Source: CAYQUC01 sp964514215
Lineage (GTDB): Bacteria; Pseudomonadota; Gammaproteobacteria; UBA6429; Thiohalophilaceae
Reading direction: 5' to 3'
Length of the DNA stretch: 64,000 bases
Assembly: GCA_964514215.1 (NCBI GenBank)
Contig: CAZEPW010000011.1
Span: 6,824 to 70,823 of the forward strand
Below the pieces are notes generated by a model. That model was not told the origin of the DNA, searched no databases, and saw nothing but the letters and a program-made list of their open reading frames with translations. Positions 33,472 to 42,763 of the stretch are shown one piece after another. Numbering within the stretch: the first letter of the stretch is position 1; each line of letters opens with the position of its first letter. A program made the position numbers and the translations under genes.

Positions 33472-34337
33472 TCAATTGGTATCGCATAATACATAACTGA
33501 TTTATCTGATTTTGGATGGTAGTCATTATCATAGATTTCCAAATCAGGAGCACCCGAATGACGTTTACCAGAATTAAGCAGCCAACTCGAATATACGTAG
33601 TTTACCGTATTATCAATATATTTAACTTCACCATAATGGCTAAAGCAAGCATAATTCGACAACGCAATATCAATCACAACCATACCAACAGGTAAGTGAT
33701 CTATTGCATTAACCTCAATAGCGACATAATAATTCAATTGCTCAGTATTATCACTGATTTGTTGTACAACACCATAGCATTTACCCGCTACGGTATTTTT
33801 AATTTCACTCATACGTTGTAAAAAATCATCCCAAAGAGCAGGAAGTTTGCTTCCGATATTATTTTTCTCAGAATCAACGCTATAAAAACATGTTTTTAAA
33901 CCAACGAGTCGCATTGGTTTTTGAGAGATAATTTCCGGCTCCAAAGAAATATTTTGATTTATATGTTTTAAATAGTCTGAATCAAATTCAACTTTTTTTA
34001 AAAATAAACTCTTATCCGCTAATTTTCTATATTCATTTGGTGTTAAATTAAAAGATGCTTTAAAAGCACGAGTATAACTCTCTTGAGACTCATAACCGGC
34101 AGAAACAGCGATATCAATAATCCTAAGCTTCGTTGAAAGTAATTTATCTAAGGAATTAGCCAATCGTCTTGAACGAATATACGTTTTCAGCGTTTCATTT
34201 GTTAACGCCTTAAAAATTCGCTGAAAATGCCATTGACTAAGCCCAGCGTGTTTTGCTACCTGACATAATGATATATCAACATCTAAATTTAATTCAATGT
34301 AATTTATTCCTATTTGAACATTTTTTAAATAATCCAC
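33468..34337 (-). CDS. AraC-family regulator with GyrI-like effector domain
   Basis: 289 residues. The N-terminal AraC HTH pair (VAKHAGLSQWHFQRIFKALT and IAVSAGYESQESYTRAFKASF) covers residues 1-105. A GyrI/SOUL-type ligand domain follows (MRLVGLKTCFY, GVVQQISD, YSSWLLNSGKRHS). This layout is shared with Rob/SoxS-like and TipA-like multidrug regulators. It overlaps the LysE-MepA gene and may regulate it. Confidence 0.85.
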   Translation of the reverse strand: MDYLKNVQIGINYIELNLDVDISLCQVAKHAGLSQWHFQRIFKALTNETLKTYIRSRRLANSLDKLLSTKLRIIDIAVSAGYESQESYTRAFKASFNLTPNEYRKLADKSLFLKKVEFDSDYLKHINQNISLEPEIISQKPMRLVGLKTCFYSVDSEKNNIGSKLPALWDDFLQRMSEIKNTVAGKCYGVVQQISDNTEQLNYYVAIEVNAIDHLPVGMVVIDIALSNYACFSHYGEVKYIDNTVNYVYSSWLLNSGKRHSGAPDLEIYDNDYHPKSDKSVMYYAIPIE

Positions 34338-34365
34338 TACAATCTAAATCCATGATATTGATACA

Positions 34366-34722
34366 TTATGGCGTATCAAAAAAACCAATCATTTGTTTTA
34401 ATTTTCCTTCATTATTATACTCGCCATAACTAATACCTTCACCAATAACATCATTATCCGCATTTTTCATATACCAGCGTGCGATACTCTGATTATTGTG
34501 AGCCAAAAAATAAAATGTTTCAAAATATCCGTCTGGAATTTGTTTGTGAAAATCTAACATATATTCCACTAGAGCATCCCAGCCCTGAGTTTTAACAAGC
34601 GGATCATTATAAACACACTCTTCATCCAAACAAGACTCAAAAATTACACGCTTGCCATCTGACGTTTTAGATTGCCACGATGATGTATAGCTTTCCCAAG
34701 TAGCTTCAAATTTATTAGTCAT
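34366..34722 (-). CDS. SnoaL/NTF2-like protein
   Basis: 118 residues of the cone-shaped NTF2 fold: ATWESYTSSWQSK, ECVYNDPLVKTQGWDALVEYMLDF, YFLAHNNQSIARWYMKN and YGEYNNEGKLKQMIGFFD. Proteins of this kind bind small ligands or act as isomerases and hydrolases. No specific substrate is indicated. It precedes the AraC-GyrI gene by 28 nt and is likely cotranscribed. Confidence 0.7.
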   Translation of the reverse strand: MTNKFEATWESYTSSWQSKTSDGKRVIFESCLDEECVYNDPLVKTQGWDALVEYMLDFHKQIPDGYFETFYFLAHNNQSIARWYMKNADNDVIGEGISYGEYNNEGKLKQMIGFFDTP

Positions 34723-34801
34723 ATTAGTTTCCTGTTTTATAATAACAAGAAAGCAGTATATATTTAGTAATTTTATAGTTTTGATATTTTGTGCTATTAG
34801 A

Positions 34802-35629
34802 TTATTTTAATCCAGCAGTTTCCCAAGCATGGATTGCATGCATTCGTTCTAATCCCCAATGATAACCACCTAATTTTCCACTTTGCTGTATAACCCGATG
34901 ACATGGAATAATAAATGCTGCTGGATTTGCAGCAATTGCCGTTCCAACAGCTCTAGCAGCAGCAGGTCGGCCTATTGCTGTTGCTACTTGCGAATAACTC
35001 ACAACGTTACCAGACGGAATGCATAATAAAGCCTTCCAGACTGATATTTGAAAGTTCGTGCCAATGACAGATAATGACAAAGGTCGATTCAGTTCTGTAT
35101 CACGACTAAATATTTTTGTGATTATCCCTAATGTACCTTTGTTATTTTCATGAAAGTTGGCATCAGGCCAGTTTTGTTTTAATGTTGCTAGATGGTCGTC
35201 AATATTAGAAAAATCTAAAAAACATAACTTACAAACCCCCCGTGGAGTAACAGCAATAAATATTTTTCCAAATGGACTTTCATGTTCTGCATAATCGATT
35301 TTTAAATTTGCACCGTGGTGTTGATAATCTCCTGGTGTCATTGCTTCTAGTTTTACAAAATGATCATATAAACGTGATCCACTACTAAGCCCTAAACAAT
35401 CCGCCACATCTAAAAGCGATCTTGATTCGTGTAATAATTGCTTTGCCCGTTCAACAGTTAAAATTTGCAAATATTTTTTTGGTGTAACACCAACCCATTG
35501 GCTAAACAAGCGTTGGAAATGAAATGGACTCAAGTTAAGATGTTGCGCAATATCGCCTAAACTAGGCTGCATATGCACACTTGAGGTAATGAATTTGATT
35601 GCTTTTATAATACGGTCGTAATCAGACAT
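34802..35629 (-). CDS. AraC-type HTH fused to O6-alkylguanine-DNA alkyltransferase (Ada-like, short)
   Basis: 275 residues. Residues 1-105 are an AraC-type DNA-binding unit (IAQHLNLSPFHFQRLFSQW and VADCLGLSSGSRLYDHF). Residues about 110-275 are an alkyltransferase ending FIIPCHRVIQQSGKLGGYHWG, with the acceptor Cys in PCHR. The N-terminal zinc domain of E. coli Ada, which senses methyl phosphotriesters, is absent. It should repair O6-methylguanine and may self-regulate by other means. Confidence 0.9.
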   Translation of the reverse strand: MSDYDRIIKAIKFITSSVHMQPSLGDIAQHLNLSPFHFQRLFSQWVGVTPKKYLQILTVERAKQLLHESRSLLDVADCLGLSSGSRLYDHFVKLEAMTPGDYQHHGANLKIDYAEHESPFGKIFIAVTPRGVCKLCFLDFSNIDDHLATLKQNWPDANFHENNKGTLGIITKIFSRDTELNRPLSLSVIGTNFQISVWKALLCIPSGNVVSYSQVATAIGRPAAARAVGTAIAANPAAFIIPCHRVIQQSGKLGGYHWGLERMHAIHAWETAGLK

Positions 35630-35743
35630 TTTCGTATAACCTTTCCATTAACAATCGCTTAAATTTTACTATTTTTAATAGTATGAAGGAGTTAATGATA
35701 AAATTCGAACCGTTTCTTGCTATTGTAAATAACACCTAAAAAA

Positions 35744-36166
35744 TTAACCCAAATTACTTATAATGAGTATCAAAATGGCAATGATAACGGCAATAATGAC
35801 ATACTGCCAAGCTATCGCAACCAAGCCAAGTGAAATAACAACCCCAGACATTCGAATGTGTTCTTTATTCAGCCACGATATGATGCCAAAAATAATCGCT
35901 AATAATCCAAGCGCCATGTATATTATCTGTATCATGTCGTGTGTGTCATTCGCTACACGTTCAAGAACATCCGGCTGTTGTTGACCTAAAACTTTACGTT
36001 TAATGAGCGACTTACCTGCTTTTATTGCTAAGAACTTGAGGCTATCATCATTCGCCGGTTTAAATGCGGCTCTTAAATCACCTTGAAACACTGCCGTTGT
36101 CAGTGCCAGAAGACCAATAATTAAACCGATTACACCAAAATATTTAATTCCCTTTTTATCTGACAT
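35744..36166 (-). CDS. Small conserved membrane protein, 140 aa
   Basis: Four hydrophobic helices: residues about 8-26, 78-97, 103-118 and 119-138. The first loop (LRAAFKPANDDSLKFLAIKAGKSL) is basic and probably lies outside the membrane. The last two helices are almost pure Ile/Val/Leu/Ala. No transporter or enzyme motif is apparent, so no function is assigned. It is monocistronic. Confidence 0.65.
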   Translation of the reverse strand: MSDKKGIKYFGVIGLIIGLLALTTAVFQGDLRAAFKPANDDSLKFLAIKAGKSLIKRKVLGQQQPDVLERVANDTHDMIQIIYMALGLLAIIFGIISWLNKEHIRMSGVVISLGLVAIAWQYVIIAVIIAILILIISNLG

Positions 36167-36240
36167 AATTATTATTTTTCCAATACAGTTTAAATCACCC
36201 CAAAACCAGAATGACAGTTTAATTAAATTTTGACATATTT

Positions 36241-36558
36241 TCAGTTAGGCATTTGCATTAATTCTGACACTTCAAGTGAACCACCTATCTCAAGAAATGG
36301 GCAAGATTTGGCTACAGCTAATGCTTCATCCATAGAATTCGCAGCAATAATAGTGTACCCCGACATTGTCGTTTTACCACTTTCACTAACAGTACCATCA
36401 GAATTAACCGTATGAGTATTCATTAACGGATTAGCAGGACTAATTACAAAGTCGCCTAAAGAAGCTATCCATTCCATATATTTAGCTTTATGTTGCTTAC
36501 CTTCCTCCGGTGTTGTTGGTGGATTTCCGCCTAAATAAACAATTACATATTGTGACAT
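36241..36558 (-). CDS. YCII-related domain protein
   Basis: 105 residues. It begins MSQYVIVYLGGNPP, has WIASLGDFVISPANPL in the middle and ends with GYTIIAANSMDEALAVAKSCPFLEIGGSLEVSELMQM. This is the YCII/DGPF ferredoxin-like fold, often found with sigma factors or AraC regulators. The function is not well defined; a His-Asp pair of the canonical family is not obvious. Confidence 0.8.
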   Translation of the reverse strand: MSQYVIVYLGGNPPTTPEEGKQHKAKYMEWIASLGDFVISPANPLMNTHTVNSDGTVSESGKTTMSGYTIIAANSMDEALAVAKSCPFLEIGGSLEVSELMQMPN

Positions 36559-36618
36559 CTAAAGTTCTCCTTTTATATTGTATTGCCATTAGTTACTAAA
36601 TTTTTTACATCGCGTATT

Positions 36619-36747
36619 TTATGATTCGATTGATAAAGAATTTAAATATTTTTCAGACATAAAATTTTGATAAGCGATACCCCAAGCTTTTATCTGCATT
36701 TGAACGATTTTAGCTGAATCAGCTTTAGTTGCTATTCTGGTAGTCAT
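36619..36747 (-). pseudogene. Truncated GNAT acetyltransferase remnant
   Basis: A 42-codon frame, too short to be found by usual ORF cut-offs. It reads MTTRIATKADSAKIVQMQIK, then AWGIAYQNFMSEKYLNSL and stops. This is the typical first 40 residues of a GNAT acetyltransferase (RxAxxxDxxxIxxM, aW-xxaY, the YL-x-x-L). The acetyl-CoA-binding loop that should follow is absent; the sequence downstream is intergenic. I read it as the remains of a deleted gene. Confidence 0.6.
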
Positions 36748-36988
36748 TAGCTTACATAAAAATGCCGCCAATTGTTTCTATTATGAAAATATAAGCAAAT
36801 TTTTTGCTTTACACCACCATTAGTATTCACTACAAAATCTATAATACTAGATGATATTAATAAAACTATACTGAATAATATTAAATCTTTCATTTAGTAT
36901 TTTTGTAACGTTAATCCTAATAGTTAATTAATCTTATCTTTTTTAATAAATTACTATTTCAGGTTTTACAATTAAATGATTATTGCCT
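36748..36988. other. Intergenic, no supported gene
   Basis: AT-rich sequence between modC and the GNAT remnant; together with the remnant the gap exceeds 400 bp. I see no gene, hairpin or repeat that stands out. Confidence 0.4.
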
Positions 36989-38056
36989 TCATGTTAGCAA
37001 CGCAACACTTTTTATTTGCGCATAAACCCTATCCCCGACTTTCAAATCAAGTTGTTGTGCTGATTTTTGAGTAATTCGAGACAATATTGGGACTGATTCT
37101 GCCATCAACCGAACAGTCATCTGAGTATCCCCTTCTTGAACAAGCTGCTCTACAGTAACGGGGAAAATATTTAATATGCTGGTTTGTTGTTGTCGAACCA
37201 GAGTGATACTGACATCACGAGCGAGTACTTGCAAACGTACCTTACTACCAATAACTAATGATTTAATCGCAACATTAAAACGTCCACCGGAAAAATCAAG
37301 CCAACTTAACCCAAAGGTTTCGTCATGGCCTGCCACCGTAGCTTCAATGATTGTTTCGGCATTTGCTGCATGTGCAAGTGAATATTCAAGGTTTGAGAAT
37401 AGTTCGGTTACTTTTCCTGTTGCTTTAATTCGACCATTATCTAACAACAATAAGTGATCCGCTAGACGTGCAACCTCATCGCGTGAGTGACTCACATATA
37501 TCATAGGAATTCCAAGATCATAATGCACTGATTTTAAATAAGGTAAGATTTCTTTTTTTCGCTGATTATCCAATGCTGCCAACGGTTCATCTAATAGTAA
37601 CAATGTTGGACTCGCAGCCAAAGCCCGAGCAATTGCAACTCGTTGCTGTTCTCCCCCTGAAAGCTGCGATGGTCTGCGTGCTAACAATGGCTCAATGTCC
37701 AAAAGACTAATCACTTGTTCGAGTGATGTCTTTTGCTTTGCACCTTTTAGTCTTTTATGACCATATTCAATATTATGCAACACGTTAAGGTGCGCGAACA
37801 AACTGGCTTCCTGAAAAACATAACCAATTGAACGTTGATGAGGAGCAAGAAATTGTTTTTTATCTTGCCAAATTTGATCCGCAACTCGTATATAACCACC
37901 TTTACTATACTCTAAACCCGCTATTGCACGTAATAATGTTGTCTTACCACAACCAGATGGACCAAATATTGCTGTAACACCATCACATGCAATAGTAAAA
38001 TCAACATCTAAAGAAAAATCACCCCGTTCAATTAAAAAACATGCTTCAATTTTCAT
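36989..38056 (-). CDS. modC: Molybdate ABC transporter ATP-binding protein
   Basis: 355 residues. Walker A GPSGCGKTT, Q-loop near YVFQEASLFAHL, signature LSGGEQQRVAIARAL, Walker B LLLLDEPLAALD and switch His in YVSHSRDE. A C-terminal molybdate-binding TOBE domain covers roughly 290-350. It powers uptake of molybdate or tungstate across the inner membrane. It overlaps modB by 4 nt and is the last gene of modABC. Confidence 0.95.
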   Translation of the reverse strand: MKIEACFLIERGDFSLDVDFTIACDGVTAIFGPSGCGKTTLLRAIAGLEYSKGGYIRVADQIWQDKKQFLAPHQRSIGYVFQEASLFAHLNVLHNIEYGHKRLKGAKQKTSLEQVISLLDIEPLLARRPSQLSGGEQQRVAIARALAASPTLLLLDEPLAALDNQRKKEILPYLKSVHYDLGIPMIYVSHSRDEVARLADHLLLLDNGRIKATGKVTELFSNLEYSLAHAANAETIIEATVAGHDETFGLSWLDFSGGRFNVAIKSLVIGSKVRLQVLARDVSITLVRQQQTSILNIFPVTVEQLVQEGDTQMTVRLMAESVPILSRITQKSAQQLDLKVGDRVYAQIKSVALLT

Positions 38057-38736
38057 TGCTGAACAACCGAGAAACGACGATTAATACCATAAACAATAAT
38101 AAGCAAAATAAAAGAAAAAATTAATAAATATCCGGATAACCAATGCGCCTGAGTATATTCAAGTGCTTCGACATGATCATAAATAGCAATCGATACCACT
38201 TGTGTTGCCCCCGGTATATTTCCACCAATCATTAACACCACTCCGAATTCCCCCAGTGTATGAGCAAACCCCAGCACCACAGCAGTAATAAAGCCCGGTT
38301 TAGCCATTGGTACAACCACGGAAAAAAACCGATCAAGAGGAGAAGCTCGCAAAGTCGCGGCAACTTCCAATGGCCGATTACCTACGGCAGTAAAAGCATT
38401 TTGTAGTGGTTGGATGACAAACGGCATAGAATAAAATACCGAGCCAATCACTAAACCAGTGAAGGTAAAAACCAGCGGTTTAATACCCAATGCTGAGACT
38501 AAAAACCCAATCGGGCCATTCGTTCCCAGCGCCACCAGCAAATAGAACCCCAATACTGTTGGCGGTAAAACTAATGGTAAGGCAATTATCGCTTCTAATA
38601 TAAACTTAAACCGCCAACGACTACGCGACAACCACCAGGCAACCGGTGTACCAATGAGCAATAGGATGAAAGTGCTTAAAGCGGCTAGTTTTATTGTCAG
38701 CAAAAGAGCCGTTATATCTTGCTCGTTAAGCATCAT
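38053..38736 (-). CDS. modB: Molybdate ABC transporter permease
   Basis: 227 residues with five or six membrane helices. It has the coupling helix EAA-like segment EVAATLRASPLDRFFSVVVPMAKPGFITAVVLGFAHTLGEFG and the ALPLVLPPTVLGFYLLVALG start, typical of ModB. Overlaps of 4 nt on both sides couple it to modA and modC. Confidence 0.95.
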   Translation of the reverse strand: MMLNEQDITALLLTIKLAALSTFILLLIGTPVAWWLSRSRWRFKFILEAIIALPLVLPPTVLGFYLLVALGTNGPIGFLVSALGIKPLVFTFTGLVIGSVFYSMPFVIQPLQNAFTAVGNRPLEVAATLRASPLDRFFSVVVPMAKPGFITAVVLGFAHTLGEFGVVLMIGGNIPGATQVVSIAIYDHVEALEYTQAHWLSGYLLIFSFILLIIVYGINRRFSVVQQ

Positions 38737-39497
38737 GGTGAACGATACCCTGCATCTTGTATGATTTTACGCATAGCTTGAGTTTTAATAAACAATAGAA
38801 AAGCACGCGCGATATCATTGTCTTGCAATAACACAACTTGTTGCTTAATGGGATTATAAAGTGACTGTGGTGGCTCCCACAGAGAACCTATTTTTATTTT
38901 ATTCAAAGCATTAAGCTGAGAATAGGCAACAAAACCTAACTCGGCATTACCACTTTGCACAAACTGTAATGTCTGGCTAATATTTTCTCCGCGTACGATT
39001 TTCTGTTGTAACTGATTCCATACATTACCTGCTTTCATAACCTGTTCTGCCGCTCTACCGTACGGCGCTAATTTGGGGTTTGCTATAGCGAGATATCGAA
39101 AAGAATTTGAATTTAAAATTTTTCCGTTCGCATCCACAAAATTTGGTGTTGGACTCCATAATAATAACTTGCCTATGGCATAGGTAAAACGGCTTCCCTT
39201 TTGGGTGATACCTTGTTCTTCTAATAACTTAGGACGCTTTACGTCGGCTGCAAAAAAAATATCAAACGGTGCACCGTGTTTAATTTGCGCATAATGCTTA
39301 CCAGTGGAACCAACTGCCAATATTATTTTATGCCCGGTGTTATGCTCAAATCGATTTGTAATTTTCTTTATGGTGTTAAAAAAATTACTCGCGACCGCAA
39401 CACGAATCTCTCCAGCTAAAACAACTCCAGAAAAGCTAACGATGCTGAATAATAGCATAAACCTAACTGAATTTTTTTTTACTATTAACTTTATCAT
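38733..39497 (-). CDS. modA: Molybdate ABC transporter periplasmic binding protein
   Basis: 254 residues with a signal peptide ending VVLAGE. The mature start IRVAVASNFFNTIKKITNRF, then LAVGSTGKHYAQIKHGAPFDIFFAADVKRP, LAIANPKLAPYGRAAEQVM and ELGFVAYSQL are all ModA hallmarks (the Ser of GSTG and other small residues bind molybdate). It is 22 nt downstream of the LysR gene on the same strand. Confidence 0.95.
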   Translation of the reverse strand: MIKLIVKKNSVRFMLLFSIVSFSGVVLAGEIRVAVASNFFNTIKKITNRFEHNTGHKIILAVGSTGKHYAQIKHGAPFDIFFAADVKRPKLLEEQGITQKGSRFTYAIGKLLLWSPTPNFVDANGKILNSNSFRYLAIANPKLAPYGRAAEQVMKAGNVWNQLQQKIVRGENISQTLQFVQSGNAELGFVAYSQLNALNKIKIGSLWEPPQSLYNPIKQQVVLLQDNDIARAFLLFIKTQAMRKIIQDAGYRSP

Positions 39498-39519
39498 TAT
39501 TGTATATTCTATAATTTTA

Positions 39520-40425
39520 TTAAAACTTTTCCAGCAAAAAATCCATCATCAACTTTACTTTTAATGGCAAATAATCTCTTGAGGGATATACCAGCCATGC
39601 GGAGTTGTCAAAATCTGTTGCACTAACATCATGCTCGGGAAAAAGATTAATCAAACTCCCCTTTTCCAATTCTTTTTTAGCAACCATTTTAGTTAATAAT
39701 GCGATGCCCATTCCAGCTAATGCGCATTGTTTTAGCGCTCGAGAATTGGATATTCGATAATTACCCCGAACAGGGACTTCAATAATTTCTTTATTTTCAT
39801 TACGGAACCTAGATTCTCGAAAATTCCAGTGTGTGCTAAAACCCGGTAATGGCCATAAGATACATTCATAATTTTGAATTTGTTGTGGTAACTTTGGACG
39901 ACCGTTTTGAGATAGGTATTGTGGACTGGCACACACGACAAATTCTATTAAGCACAAACGTTTAGCGATAAACTTTGAATCAGGCAGAGTACCTAATCGA
40001 ACCGCAATATCGATTCGTTCGGTCACTAAATCCACTATTGCATCGGTCATTAATACCTCAACCGTTAAATCCGGATGAAGAGCCTTTAATTCAGGTAACA
40101 AAGGCACAATGGCTATTTGACCAAATGTCACTGGCATAGTAATGCGTAATGTTCCCTTTGGTTGTCCATTCCATTGTTGAGTAAGGTGTCGCGCTTGCTC
40201 CAATTGCTCAACCAGTGTTTCAATACGGTCAAAATAATCAACACCCGCTTGAGTTGGTTCAAGTTGACGTGTGCTACGTTGAAATAGCTTAATGCCTAAC
40301 TCCTCTTCTAGCGCAGCAATCGATCGGGATACCGAGGAAGGAGCCAAGCCCAAATCACGTGCCACAGCTGCAAAATTCCGCCGATGCATGACATTGGTAA
40401 AAATACGTAAAGTCGATAACTCCAT
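39520..40425 (-). CDS. LysR-family transcriptional regulator
   Basis: The usual LysR start MELSTLRIFTNVMHRRNFAA places the ATG at 40425 (301 residues); a longer form from 40482 is possible. HTH: FAAVARDLGLAPSSVSRSIAALEEELG. The effector domain follows (GTLRITMPVTFGQ, LTVEVLMTD, DIAVRLGTLPDS). It is encoded directly ahead of modABC with a 22-nt gap and divergently from the MBL-fold gene, so either could be its target. Confidence 0.9.
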   Translation of the reverse strand: MELSTLRIFTNVMHRRNFAAVARDLGLAPSSVSRSIAALEEELGIKLFQRSTRQLEPTQAGVDYFDRIETLVEQLEQARHLTQQWNGQPKGTLRITMPVTFGQIAIVPLLPELKALHPDLTVEVLMTDAIVDLVTERIDIAVRLGTLPDSKFIAKRLCLIEFVVCASPQYLSQNGRPKLPQQIQNYECILWPLPGFSTHWNFRESRFRNENKEIIEVPVRGNYRISNSRALKQCALAGMGIALLTKMVAKKELEKGSLINLFPEHDVSATDFDNSAWLVYPSRDYLPLKVKLMMDFLLEKF

Positions 40426-40613
40426 TCGTGCATAATACGCAACATTGAAATGCTTGAAAAGTATTTCATGCAAGACGTGCATCTTATATGATTCTTTCAG
40501 CCAGATTAAATTGCATAATTCGGCTTATTTTTTGTACTACTGTCATAAGACATTATTAACACGTTTTAGCCTGTCAGTTAGGTTAAATTAATCGTATCTA
40601 AAAGGAGATTTCT

Positions 40614-41819
40614 ATGCCCCATAATATATTCGGCAAGATATTTAGTAACACAACCACTCGCTCACGAAGCAATCGAAAATTTAAGCGTTTTATACTCGCT
40701 CTATCAAGTATTATTGTTAGCGCCCTACTTTCAACCCAAGCTTATGCCTACCAACCAAGCCATGGCTTCTTACCTGCCGAGGCATCTGCCTGCGCTGCCC
40801 ACGTACCGGTGACATTAAATGTGCCAGATAACGCCCTACCCATACCGGCACCAAGTAACTTTAGTCACGGTTTCTACCATATAGAAGAACTCAATGATGG
40901 TTTGTTTTATATAACCGATGGTGTCTATCAAATAATGATGTTGGTCTCGCATGACGGTATTATTCTTGTGGACGCTCCGCCATCAATCGGTATCAATAAT
41001 GCCAACCCAGCGCAATCGATTAGTTTAGTTGATGTGGTTTTCAGTATTGATCAAACTCAAGGTAAAGCAATTAAAAAACTTATCTACAGTCACTCGCATT
41101 TAGATCACATTGGTGCGGCCAGTATTGTTGTTGATGCCTTTCCAGATGTTGAAATTATTGCTCATGTTGAAACCAATAAATTAATAAAAAAAGGCAGTGG
41201 TGAAATTGAAGGGCTTTTACCTGGTATCGGTAGTAACCCACCACCACTAGCGACTGAAGTGTTCACTAAAAAGAAAAAAATTAAACTTGGTGATCAAGTC
41301 TTAAAGCTATCGTATAAAGGCGCAACACATATTCCTGGTAATATTTATGTTTATGCTCCAAAACAAAAAGTACTGTTATTAATCGATGTCATTTTTCCCG
41401 GTTGGTCTCCTTTTAATAACCTTGCACTCGCTAACTCAACTCGTGAATATTTAGAAAGTTATGATGAAGTTTTGGATTATGACTTTGATACTTTCATTGG
41501 TGGCCATGTAAGCCGTGCCGGCACGCGAGCTGATGTTACAGAAGGAAAAATGTATTTTCAGGATATTAAAAGCAATGCTTTATCAGCATTAAAAAATCCT
41601 AACAATTTTGCTATTTTTGGTATTCTCCAAAATAATGCTCTAGGTGCTTTTAATATTTATCTAAATGAAATGGCCTGCGACTGTGCAAACAAAACGCTGG
41701 ATGCCGCAACCACTCCATCGGGTAAAGATTGGCGTAATCGACTTGGCAGTGCTGATATCAATACTTTAACTCATTGTTGGACTATTGGTGAAGCCATGCG
41801 CATTGATGCTGATTTTTAA
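40614..41819 (+). CDS. Secreted metallo-beta-lactamase-fold hydrolase
   Basis: 401 residues with a long N-region and a signal peptide ending AYAYQ (about residue 46). The metal site is YSHSHLDHIGAA (HxHxDH), with further His in GATHIPGN and GGHVSRAG. The substrate is unknown. AGGAGA-like ribosome-binding sequence precedes the ATG. It is divergent from lysR with about 190 bp between the start codons, a normal position for a LysR target. Confidence 0.85.
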   Translation: MPHNIFGKIFSNTTTRSRSNRKFKRFILALSSIIVSALLSTQAYAYQPSHGFLPAEASACAAHVPVTLNVPDNALPIPAPSNFSHGFYHIEELNDGLFYITDGVYQIMMLVSHDGIILVDAPPSIGINNANPAQSISLVDVVFSIDQTQGKAIKKLIYSHSHLDHIGAASIVVDAFPDVEIIAHVETNKLIKKGSGEIEGLLPGIGSNPPPLATEVFTKKKKIKLGDQVLKLSYKGATHIPGNIYVYAPKQKVLLLIDVIFPGWSPFNNLALANSTREYLESYDEVLDYDFDTFIGGHVSRAGTRADVTEGKMYFQDIKSNALSALKNPNNFAIFGILQNNALGAFNIYLNEMACDCANKTLDAATTPSGKDWRNRLGSADINTLTHCWTIGEAMRIDADF

Positions 41820-41843
41820 TTAATTTAGTAAAGGTGTTTTCTA

Positions 41844-41892
41844 CTTCGAGTCAGTATTAATATTATTATTTAATTTTGATATTGACTCGAAG
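41844..41892. terminator. Long hairpin between convergent genes
   Basis: CTTCGAGTCA at 41844 pairs perfectly with TGACTCGAAG ending at 41892; the pairing extends inward for about six more bases with one mismatch and a G-T pair. The loop is AT-rich. No T tract follows on either strand, so it may be a bidirectional terminator or mRNA-protecting structure between the MBL and TRIC-like genes. Confidence 0.5.
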
Positions 41893-41950
41893 ACCAAAAT
41901 GAAACCAATTGATAATTTATAAACTCTATATCGTTAGATCTTATTACCCC

Positions 41951-42586
41951 TCATGACTTAAATCGAAACCGCGGTAAACTAATTTTATAATAAATAGCCA
42001 ACAACCGAGTTAAAAACATACTCACACCACAAATTATAGCAGCTACTGTAATGTCTAGCTCAAAGTGTAAAAGACCTATAAACAGCAATGAACCAAGCCA
42101 AGATACCGTTGCATAAAGAGGGCTAAGAAACACAACGGGGGTTTCATTGCACAACACATCACGAAAAATCCCTCCCACGGTGCCAGTCACCACGCCCATA
42201 AAGCTGGCAATCAGTGGTGGAGCCCCCGCCATTAGCGAGACCAAAGTTCCGGCAATTCCAAATGTGGCTAAACCAGCGGCATCAGCTATCAAAAAATATT
42301 TTGGTGAAACAATTATTAACCGAGCAGCAACAAAAACGACAACAGCACTGGCAATAGATGCAATAAAAAATATTTGATCACTAATCCAAAACACATCTTG
42401 ATCTAAAAGCACATCACGTAATGAACCGCCACCCAAGCCTGTAGCAACAGCTATAATTATAACACCGAATAAATCAAACTGTTTAAACCCGGCTTTAAGG
42501 ATGCCAGATGCTGATGAGACAATAACAGCAAGTAATGTTATCCAATATAAATTTTCCATCAAAGAAGGCATTGGAATCAAGGTCAT
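41951..42586 (-). CDS. TRIC-type channel family protein (UPF0126, YicG-like)
   Basis: 211 residues with about seven membrane segments. Two inverted halves each carry the GGxxRD motif: GLGGGSLRDVLLDQ in the first and TGTVGGIFRDVLCNE in the second. The family is related to trimeric intracellular cation channels and includes glycine-exchange proteins (YicG/YadS type). Cargo cannot be told from sequence. Confidence 0.85.
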   Translation of the reverse strand: MTLIPMPSLMENLYWITLLAVIVSSASGILKAGFKQFDLFGVIIIAVATGLGGGSLRDVLLDQDVFWISDQIFFIASIASAVVVFVAARLIIVSPKYFLIADAAGLATFGIAGTLVSLMAGAPPLIASFMGVVTGTVGGIFRDVLCNETPVVFLSPLYATVSWLGSLLFIGLLHFELDITVAAIICGVSMFLTRLLAIYYKISLPRFRFKS

Positions 42587-42731
42587 AATAATATTTTGTA
42601 CTCGGCTAAGTTACTTTAATTTCAATTATTCTAAAAACTTACTCGTTTAAAACAGCATTAAATTACCGCTTGGTGTCGTTCCCTGTATAAAAAAATTAGT
42701 GCAAACACATAATTTTGAAGTTTAAGCTCTA

Positions 42732-42763
42732 GATTTCGGCTCAAAATATCTACCAGAATGACG
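42732..42763 (+). repeat. Dispersed intergenic repeat, degenerate copy B
   Basis: Starts GATTTCGGCTCAAAATATC and ends GAATGACG. It aligns with the copies at 24244 and 51777 at most positions in the first 15 bases and in the GAATGA end. This is the weakest of the three copies. Confidence 0.35.
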
